A DNA stretch of 6,361 nucleotides from an uncultured Bacilli bacterium (lineage in GTDB: Bacteria; Bacillota_I; Bacilli_A; RF39; UBA660). A model generated the notes under the pieces. The model was given only the letters and a program-made list of their open reading frames with translations. It did not search any database and had not been told where the DNA came from. The position numbers and the translations under genes were made by a program. Shown piece by piece: positions 1 to 4,174 of the stretch; positions within the stretch are counted from its first letter, which is position 1, and every line of letters starts with the position of its first letter. The DNA lies in assembly GCA_947588795.1 (NCBI GenBank), contig CANPZJ010000045.1, positions 1-6,361 of the forward strand. The letters are read 5' to 3'.

Positions 1-191
1 ATCATTTTAAGTAGGCCATCATTAATAGTACTATCTTGACCTAAACAAAATTCACAAGCTCCAGTTAATTTTATATAGACATAATTATCTTCATATTTAA
101 CATATTCAATATCGCCACCATCCATATTTAGATATGGTCTAATATTTTCAATCATTTCTTTAATTTTATCTTCAATATTTTCTTTTTTCAT
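1..191 (-). CDS. Nfu/NifU C-terminal-domain iron-sulfur cluster protein (partial, 3' end outside the window)
   Basis: Only the first 63 codons are present; the gene runs off the left edge. The visible protein has the Nfu pattern: a helical start (about residues 4-16), then IRPYLNMDGGDIEYV with the conserved GGD (25-27), a beta-hairpin, and GACEFC, whose Cys46 and Cys49 form the CxxC that holds a transient Fe-S cluster in this family. The following LGQDSTINDGL replaces the more common PSSxxTLxxGI but keeps its pattern. Family knowledge: Nfu proteins accept Fe-S clusters from the scaffold and pass them to apo-enzymes in the cytoplasm. The start is the ATG at 189-191. It sits only about 16 nt after a TATAAT box and has no recognisable Shine-Dalgarno, so the mRNA leader is probably under 12 nt. 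Neighbouring isc/suf genes cannot be seen. The family call is firm; the exact member is not resolved. Confidence 0.88.
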   Translation of the reverse strand, partial: MKKENIEDKIKEMIENIRPYLNMDGGDIEYVKYEDNYVYIKLTGACEFCLGQDSTINDGLLKM

Positions 192-207
192 GACAAATCA
201 CATTAAT

Positions 208-218
208 ATTATAACAAA
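208..218 (-). promoter_or_regulatory. Extended -10 promoter of the Nfu gene
   Basis: On the minus strand the sequence reads TTTGTTATAAT: a perfect TATAAT (213-208) preceded by the TGn extension (216-214). The -35 region is weak (ATTTAC at spacing 17, or TTACTT at spacing 15). Its -10 lies about 11 nt from the -35 of the divergent S1-gene promoter, so polymerases at the two promoters would compete. A short inverted repeat, ACAAA-N5-TTTGT (214-228), lies between them. Confidence 0.6.
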
Positions 219-224
219 TATTTT

Positions 225-253
225 TTGTAAGTAAATTAGTTTTATGCTATACT
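225..253 (+). promoter_or_regulatory. Sigma-A-type promoter of the S1-protein operon
   Basis: TTGTAA (225-230) and TATACT (248-253) are separated by exactly 17 nt. The -10 also carries a TGC extension (245-247). Transcription would begin around 260, just before the Shine-Dalgarno AAGAGG (260-265), which lies 8 nt ahead of the ATG at 274. The leader would therefore be very short. No other strong promoter is seen before the downstream gene at 625, so it probably drives both. Confidence 0.7.
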
Positions 254-273
254 TTTATTAAGAGGTTAATATA

Positions 274-618
274 ATGAATGATTATAAAGTGGGAGATATT
301 ATTAAAACTCATGTAACAGGGATAACTAAATACGGTATTTTTGTTAGTGTTGATCCTTGGCATGATGGTTTAATTCATATATCAGAAGTATCAGAAGATT
401 TTGTTAAAGATATTCATGACTATGTTAAAATTGGTGAAACTATTTATTGTCAAATATTAGAAATTGACGAAGAAAGTCAAAAAATGAAATTATCAATTAA
501 AAATATAAATTATAAAGAACTATCAGGTAGTAAAGTAGAAGAGACTAGAAAAGGATTTTTACCTTTAAAAGAAAATTTAGATGCCTGGATAGATGAAAAA
601 TTAAAGGAATATAAATAA
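274..618 (+). CDS. yugI: CvfD/YugI/GSP13-family S1-domain RNA-binding regulator
   Basis: This 114-residue cytoplasmic protein has a single S1 (OB-fold) RNA-binding domain at residues 5-77. It shows the expected pattern: VGDIIKTHVTGITKYGIFV, DGLIHISEVS (31-40), and a closing strand, KMKLSIKNI. After a short linker comes the tail GFLPLKENLDAWI (94-106). It matches the GF-x-x-L-K-x-x-L-x-x-W-I signature at the C-terminus of B. subtilis YugI (GSP13) and streptococcal CvfD, which separates this family from generic S1 proteins. Family knowledge: these proteins associate with ribosomes and act as post-transcriptional regulators and stress proteins. The start is supported by AAGAGG 8 nt upstream. The gene ends with tandem in-frame stops TAA TAG (616-621). 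It is first in a two-gene unit; the next ATG begins 6 nt after the first stop. The length is close to the family norm of roughly 115-130. The symbol is by orthology and not experimentally fixed. Confidence 0.9.
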   Translation: MNDYKVGDIIKTHVTGITKYGIFVSVDPWHDGLIHISEVSEDFVKDIHDYVKIGETIYCQILEIDEESQKMKLSIKNINYKELSGSKVEETRKGFLPLKENLDAWIDEKLKEYK

Positions 619-624
619 TAGTTT

Positions 625-1335
625 ATGAAAAAGATAATTTTATGGATAACTATAATATTAATTTTAGTTGCTAGTTGTTTTGGTATATATCTATTTATTA
701 ATAATGATAACAAAGTAGATGAACCTAAAGAAAATAAAACTGAAGAAAAACAAGAAGTAGATGAAGAAAAAGAGCCAGAATATGTTGATAATAATCCAAT
801 AGTAGTAGGATTATATAAAAACTATCATAATGGCAAGGAAAGAGAATTAATAAAAGAGTATAATGCTAAATGGGAATATCATAAAGATATATCATCTTTT
901 GAAGTATTTTATACTAATGAGGAATTAATAAGTAGTAAAAATCAAATTCAATTAATTGATGAGTATAAAAATAAATATAGTAATATTGATAACTATCGAA
1001 TAGGATATCTTATTGAATTTAGTATTGGTGATAATAAAATAAATAAAACTATTTTAAGACCTAAAGATAGTGAAGAATTCTTTGATTATTTAGAAATATA
1101 TTTATATGATGATTATCATCGTAATGGTTCTTGGTATAGTCATACTACTGAAGAAGAAATGAATGAAGAAACATTGCTTACATCAATTAAACTTACAGCA
1201 GGTAAAAAAGTAAATGAAATAACATCTGATATTGAATTAACTGCTTTTACTTATGATAGTGATGATTTTACTGATGATGGATATTATAAAGGAATTAGTA
1301 AATATTCTATAATTGTAAAAAATAATAATAATTAA
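625..1335 (+). CDS. Membrane-anchored or lipoprotein-like extracellular protein, unknown function
   Basis: I do not recognise this 236-residue protein. It starts with Lys-Lys and a hydrophobic stretch (residues 4-25), then a highly charged, Glu/Lys-rich linker (about 28-54), then a folded-looking, beta-rich outer domain (about 57-232) with many aromatic and acidic residues. VASC (15-18) fits a lipobox with Cys18 as the acylated residue, but the residues after it (FGIYLFI) are still hydrophobic, which is unusual for a lipoprotein and fits an uncleaved signal anchor better. Apart from Cys18 the protein has no cysteine, and no catalytic motif stands out. The ATG lies 6 nt after the S1 gene's stop. 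The nearest Shine-Dalgarno-like AAAGGA (603-608) is 16 nt away, so translation probably depends on coupling to the S1 gene. A terminator follows 12 nt after the stop, so this is the last gene of the unit. No functional link to the S1 protein is evident. Confidence 0.8.
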   Translation: MKKIILWITIILILVASCFGIYLFINNDNKVDEPKENKTEEKQEVDEEKEPEYVDNNPIVVGLYKNYHNGKERELIKEYNAKWEYHKDISSFEVFYTNEELISSKNQIQLIDEYKNKYSNIDNYRIGYLIEFSIGDNKINKTILRPKDSEEFFDYLEIYLYDDYHRNGSWYSHTTEEEMNEETLLTSIKLTAGKKVNEITSDIELTAFTYDSDDFTDDGYYKGISKYSIIVKNNNN

Positions 1336-1347
1336 AAATAAATTTTG

Positions 1348-1376
1348 AAACAAATATATTAAGTATTTGTTTTTTT
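1348..1376 (+). terminator. Intrinsic terminator of the S1-gene unit
   Basis: AAACAAATA (1348-1356) pairs perfectly with TATTTGTTT (1364-1372) around a 7-nt loop, and the T-run continues to 1376. It begins 12 nt after the stop of the preceding gene. The stem is AT-rich, as usual in such genomes. On the opposite strand the trailing T-run is poor, so it is mainly a plus-strand terminator. Confidence 0.8.
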
Positions 1377-1421
1377 GAGAGACTTTATCAATATTTAGAA
1401 TATAAAAGATAGATAGATTAC

Positions 1422-1438
1422 TGTATATTGTATATACA
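1422..1438. repeat. Short AT-rich inverted repeat between the convergent genes
   Basis: TGTATAT (1422-1428) and ATATACA (1432-1438) form a perfect 7-bp inverted repeat around TGT. It lies between the terminator at 1348-1376 and the candidate small RNA. It could be a protein-binding site, or chance in such AT-rich DNA. No gene begins beside it, so I assign no role. The rest of 1377-1443 shows nothing I can identify. Confidence 0.3.
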
Positions 1439-1443
1439 TAACT

Positions 1444-1484
1444 AAAAAAAGACGTCGTCCAAGTAGTAATACCAGGATAACGTC
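1444..1484 (-). terminator. Intrinsic terminator of the candidate small RNA (and possibly of the PIG-L gene)
   Basis: On the minus strand GACGTTATCC (1484-1475) pairs with GGACGACGTC (1460-1451): nine of ten positions pair, including one G-U wobble, with one A-C mismatch. The loop is 14 nt. The stem is followed at once by seven T (1450-1444). Its GC content is much higher than the surroundings. It would also stop any transcript reading through from the PIG-L gene, toward the convergent unit on the other strand. Confidence 0.75.
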
Positions 1485-1523
1485 ATTTAGGTAACTAGGT
1501 GACGTGAAATTCACGCTTCCTAT
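1444..1523 (-). ncRNA. Candidate small non-coding RNA of about 80 nt
   Basis: A complete transcription unit without an ORF of note: a strong promoter at 1558-1530, a predicted start near 1523, and a U7 terminator ending at 1444. Read 5' to 3', the RNA can form a 5' hairpin, CGUGA-AUU-UCACG (1515-1503), extended by UAGG/CCUA (1522-1519 with 1499-1496). It ends in the terminator hairpin (1484-1451). A competing hairpin, ACGUCA (1505-1500) with UGACGU (1485-1480), would break both and expose the loop CCUAGUUACCUAAA. Two ACCUA motifs in the middle are complementary to AGGU-type Shine-Dalgarno cores. I do not recognise it as 6S, SRP, tmRNA, RNase P or a known riboswitch. With no same-strand gene downstream, it is more likely a trans-acting RNA than a leader. 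Alternatively it is only a structured 3' UTR of the PIG-L mRNA. Confidence 0.5.
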
Positions 1524-1529
1524 AACTTA

Positions 1530-1558
1530 AGTATAAACAAATATTATTAAAATATCAA
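1530..1558 (-). promoter_or_regulatory. Near-consensus promoter for the candidate small RNA
   Basis: On the minus strand TTGATA (1558-1553) and TATACT (1535-1530) are spaced by exactly 17 nt. Each hexamer differs from the sigma-A consensus at one position. It is among the best-matching promoters in the window, and it begins 5 nt after the stop codon of the PIG-L gene. No ORF of reasonable length follows on this strand. Confidence 0.6.
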
Positions 1559-1562
1559 TATT

Positions 1563-2918
1563 TTATTTTTTTCTTCTAAGTATTATTAATAATAAAATAA
1601 TTGATATAAGTATTAAACCTACAGGAAGTAAATAATCTTTATATTTTTCTATGTAATATTTAATATCTTTTTTATTTGTTTTGTCTTCTTTTTTATTAAT
1701 TTTATTTTTATCTTTATTTTCTTCTTCTTTTACTTGATCTTTATATAAAGTAATATTTTCTAACATGTCGTTTTTATTAACATCTTCACCAGCCAAACTA
1801 CGATAAAGACCAAATTCTAAAGGAGAATAAGTTTTAATATCAGTAGCTTTAGTATATTCATTATTTTTACCATTAATCCAACCTGTAAACCATGTCCATT
1901 GTTGACTATTATGTTTACTATAACCCTCTTTAGATACTTCATAAGCTGTTTTACCATTAAAATAATCAAGTGGTATATCATAATTCATTGTAATTTGATT
2001 TTCTTTGTATAAGTGAAGATAAGTTTTAGGTACATTCCAATTACCATATTTATTATAAGATTCTGGATGGAATGCACTATCATTAGCTTTTTCAATAGCT
2101 TGCTCTAAAATATAAGTATTTAAAATATGTTGACCATGAGAATATTCTCCTTTTTCATCATGCCCTACAACTACTTGCGGTTTAAATCTTCTTATATTTT
2201 CTACTTCAAAGTTTAAGGCATCTTCTTCGGTTAAATTAGCCTTTTTTAAATTATTTAAAGCCCCATTTAAAGATTCAGAATAAGCATCAGGGACAATTCC
2301 GATAATAGGGTAATTTCTAATACCTACTGTATATAAACCATGTAATTGTTCATGTAATCTTTTTGGATTATCAAAATGATTAGTAAAATAAACTACTTGG
2401 GTATAAGCTCCTCTTGCAACATAAGTAGGAAGAAGACCTAAAAAGAATAGTTGCTCATCATCACTATGCGTAGAGAATAATAAAACATCAGCTTTTTCAC
2501 AAGGTGTCTTCCATATTTCGACATATTCGGGTATCTCACCTTCCCCAATAACATAAATTTCGCCAATTTTAACATCATTATCATATGTAATAGTAAGTTC
2601 TTTACTTTTATTTTCTTTTAAATCAATGTATTCATGTAAAAAGTTATTAACACCAATATTTATATTTTTATTATTAATATTTATATTACCAGTTTGACTA
2701 CTTAGTTCATATATAATATAAATTCCATATATATCTTCTTCACTAGTAATACTTATAGTAGATCCTTTACTAATAGATAGATAACTATTTTCATTATTAT
2801 CTTTTAATTTACTAGCTATAGTATCATTAATTTTATAAGTAGATACATCTGTAATATCTTTAGCACTTACCATTAAAGGCATTAAAACTAACATAAAAAT
2901 TAAAACAAACTTTTTCAT
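1563..2918 (-). CDS. Secreted, C-terminally membrane-anchored PIG-L (LmbE-like) family deacetylase
   Basis: This 451-residue protein begins with a signal peptide (about 1-19, MPLMVSAKD at the likely cleavage). A beta-rich N-terminal domain follows (about 20-135), resembling discoidin-type carbohydrate-binding folds. The PIG-L domain (about 143-345) carries HSDDE (151-155), HGQH (261-264) and the downstream SKHNSQQ (334-340). By analogy with MshB, His151, Asp154 and His264 would bind the metal and Asp153 would be the catalytic base. The usual HPDDE proline is Ser152 here. A Lys/Glu/Asn-rich linker (about 396-418) leads to a transmembrane helix (about 429-447) ending RRKK, so the enzyme should stay attached to the outer membrane face. 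Family members remove acetyl groups from N-acetylglucosamine-type sugars; the substrate here is unknown. The start is supported by GAGG (2929-2926), 7 nt from the ATG. Confidence 0.88.
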   Translation of the reverse strand: MKKFVLIFMLVLMPLMVSAKDITDVSTYKINDTIASKLKDNNENSYLSISKGSTISITSEEDIYGIYIIYELSSQTGNININNKNINIGVNNFLHEYIDLKENKSKELTITYDNDVKIGEIYVIGEGEIPEYVEIWKTPCEKADVLLFSTHSDDEQLFFLGLLPTYVARGAYTQVVYFTNHFDNPKRLHEQLHGLYTVGIRNYPIIGIVPDAYSESLNGALNNLKKANLTEEDALNFEVENIRRFKPQVVVGHDEKGEYSHGQHILNTYILEQAIEKANDSAFHPESYNKYGNWNVPKTYLHLYKENQITMNYDIPLDYFNGKTAYEVSKEGYSKHNSQQWTWFTGWINGKNNEYTKATDIKTYSPLEFGLYRSLAGEDVNKNDMLENITLYKDQVKEEENKDKNKINKKEDKTNKKDIKYYIEKYKDYLLPVGLILISIILLLIILRRKK

Positions 2919-2935
2919 ATTTTTACCTCAAAATA

Positions 2936-2946
2936 ATTATAGCATA
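2936..2946 (-). promoter_or_regulatory. Extended -10 promoter of the PIG-L gene
   Basis: The minus strand reads TATGCTATAAT: a perfect TATAAT (2941-2936) with TGC extension (2944-2942). No good -35 is found at 16-18 nt spacing. The start point would fall about 7 nt further on, next to the Shine-Dalgarno TGAGGT (2930-2925), again giving a very short leader. It is divergent from the gene at 2990. Confidence 0.6.
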
Positions 2947-2967
2947 TTAATCAAAGAAAAAATATTA

Positions 2968-2973
2968 TATAAT
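2968..2973 (+). promoter_or_regulatory. Probable -10 box of the small membrane protein gene
   Basis: TATAAT lies 16 nt before the ATG at 2990. It has no TG extension and only a poor -35 (TATTAA at 2945-2950, spacing 17), which overlaps the divergent PIG-L promoter. In AT-rich DNA such a box can arise by chance, so support is modest. Confidence 0.4.
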
Positions 2974-2989
2974 AAAGATGTGATAAGTT

Positions 2990-3349
2990 ATGAATAAGAA
3001 TATTAAAAATATTTGGACAATTAGAAATATTATAATGTCTATTATAGCTATAATTATTTTATCATGGGCATTTTGCCAAAATAATTTAGTTGGAAAGATT
3101 ATAATTAGTCCCTTTTTAGTATGTGCCAGTTCTATGTTAGGTGGAAATATCTGTATTCTTTTGAGTAAAAATAAACTGGCTAAAGTATTTCATTATATTT
3201 TTAAATTTACATTTTTATTATATGTAGTAGGGGTTTTAAGTTATGTTGTATATTATAGTTTTAAAAATAAAGAATATTCTATGCTTTTAATCGTAGTTAT
3301 TTTCGTTATATTTTTTATCTTATTTTTTAGACCACAAAAAAAGAAATAA
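2990..3349 (+). CDS. Small four-helix membrane protein, unknown function
   Basis: I do not recognise this 119-residue protein. Its composition is dominated by Ile, Leu, Val and Phe, with four likely transmembrane helices at about 12-29, 34-58, 68-90 and 97-113, and a basic C-terminus (RPQKKK). That pattern predicts both ends in the cytoplasm. No conserved polar or catalytic motif is visible. The ATG has only a weak Shine-Dalgarno-like stretch (TGATAAG, 2981-2987) and would follow a leader of about 10 nt. It is divergent from the PIG-L gene and 63 nt ahead of the XRE gene on the same strand. Because the XRE gene appears to have its own promoter, operon membership is possible but not shown. It might be an accessory part of the XRE-VanZ module, which is inference from position only. 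Confidence 0.75.
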   Translation: MNKNIKNIWTIRNIIMSIIAIIILSWAFCQNNLVGKIIISPFLVCASSMLGGNICILLSKNKLAKVFHYIFKFTFLLYVVGVLSYVVYYSFKNKEYSMLLIVVIFVIFFILFFRPQKKK

Positions 3350-3382
3350 TTCTAGTTTTATTTCGTGTTATTAAAAATATAT

Positions 3383-3392
3383 TTGTTATAAA
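3383..3392 (+). promoter_or_regulatory. Extended -10 promoter of the XRE-VanZ pair
   Basis: TTTGTTATAAA contains TATAAA (3387-3392) preceded by TGT (3384-3386). The -35 region is poor. The start would fall about 12 nt before the ATG at 3413, close to the Shine-Dalgarno AGAGGTG (3402-3408). As an XRE regulator often controls its own gene, an operator could lie here, but I see no convincing palindrome. Confidence 0.5.
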
Positions 3393-3412
3393 ATTTGGCT
3401 TAGAGGTGCAAA

Positions 3413-4174
3413 ATGGATCAAGAAAAAATAGGTAAATTTATTGCTGAACAAAGAAAGAAGCAAAAATTAACCCAAGAAGAATTAGCGAGTATGCTTGAAG
3501 TATCTAATCGCTCTATTAGTAATTGGGAGAATGGTAAAAACATGCCTGATTTATCATTGTTTAAGCCACTATGTGAAATACTAGACATTTCCATTAACGA
3601 ACTATTAAGTGGAGAAAAGATAAATAATAAAAAATATCAAGATAAATTAACAGAAAATATTATTAATTTAACTATTGATAGTAAAAATCGACTTGTAAAA
3701 ACAATAAAGAGAATGATTTTAATAATAGGCTTATTATTTATTATTTTGTTTGCTGGACTATATTTTTATAATTATTATGAAATTGATGTAAAGTATGATG
3801 AAAGAACAATGAAGTGTAATTTTGATAATGGAGTATTAACCTATAATATTATTGGCAATAGTGTTTTAAATACATATCGTATTACAAGAACAATTAATAA
3901 TAAAAAATATATAATTTTTCATAGTACTATTAATTTATATAATAAAAGAAATAGTAATTGGGAATATGGTGAAAGTTTTGCTAGATTATTAAATGGTGAA
4001 GATGTTCCTTATGGTTTTTACTGGAAGTTTGATAAAGAAAAAAGTACGAAAGATGAAGTTGCTTATTATACAAATAAATCTCTTAATAAAATAAAAAAAT
4101 TAAATGATGAGGAATTCTTGCAAGAATTACAAGAATCCTATAAAATGTGTAGTAAGAAAGGTGTTGAAAAATGA
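3413..4174 (+). CDS. Membrane-anchored XRE-family transcriptional regulator with an outer domain
   Basis: The N-terminus (residues 4-66) is a classic XRE/HTH_3 domain: IAEQRKKQKLTQEELASML, the recognition segment VSNRSISNWENGKNMPDLSLF (30-50), and the usual closing pattern LDISINELLSG (57-67). A charged helical linker (68-100) leads to one transmembrane helix (about 101-119). The remainder (120-253) should lie outside the cytoplasm. It has Cys135 and Cys246, which could form a disulfide, and beta-rich sequence I do not recognise. This layout suggests a one-component sensor in which an outside signal alters DNA binding by a membrane-tethered domain; that is inference. The start is firm: GAGG lies 6 nt before the ATG. 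The stop overlaps the next gene's start as ATGA (4171-4174), indicating translational coupling, so the VanZ protein is its most likely functional partner. Confidence 0.88.
   Translation: MDQEKIGKFIAEQRKKQKLTQEELASMLEVSNRSISNWENGKNMPDLSLFKPLCEILDISINELLSGEKINNKKYQDKLTENIINLTIDSKNRLVKTIKRMILIIGLLFIILFAGLYFYNYYEIDVKYDERTMKCNFDNGVLTYNIIGNSVLNTYRITRTINNKKYIIFHSTINLYNKRNSNWEYGESFARLLNGEDVPYGFYWKFDKEKSTKDEVAYYTNKSLNKIKKLNDEEFLQELQESYKMCSKKGVEK

Noticed and set aside
639..700. Calling the 625-1335 protein a lipoprotein outright
   Set aside because: VASC fits the lipobox, but the residues after the Cys stay hydrophobic for about seven positions, so an uncleaved anchor is equally or more likely.
510..713. 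A minus-strand ORF of 67 codons across the S1 and envelope-protein genes
   Set aside because: It lies opposite two well-supported genes, has no ribosome-binding site of note, and has no family resemblance.
1444..1523. CRISPR tracrRNA, SRP RNA, 6S RNA or a riboswitch as the identity of the small RNA
   Set aside because: There is no repeat array or Cas gene, no SRP GGAA tetraloop signature, no 6S-type long bulged hairpin, and no same-strand gene downstream for a riboswitch to control.
1563..1640. An LPXTG-type sorting signal at the C-terminus of the PIG-L protein
   Set aside because: The helix and RRKK tail look like a sorting signal, but the only candidate is LLPVG, which lacks the LPxTG spacing and the Thr. 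A plain membrane anchor is the simpler reading.
3343..3364. A 7-bp hairpin, GAAATAA/TTATTTC, just after the small membrane protein gene, as a terminator
   Set aside because: It is not followed by a T-run (GTGTTA instead) and is pure AT apart from the outer G-C pair, so termination is unlikely.
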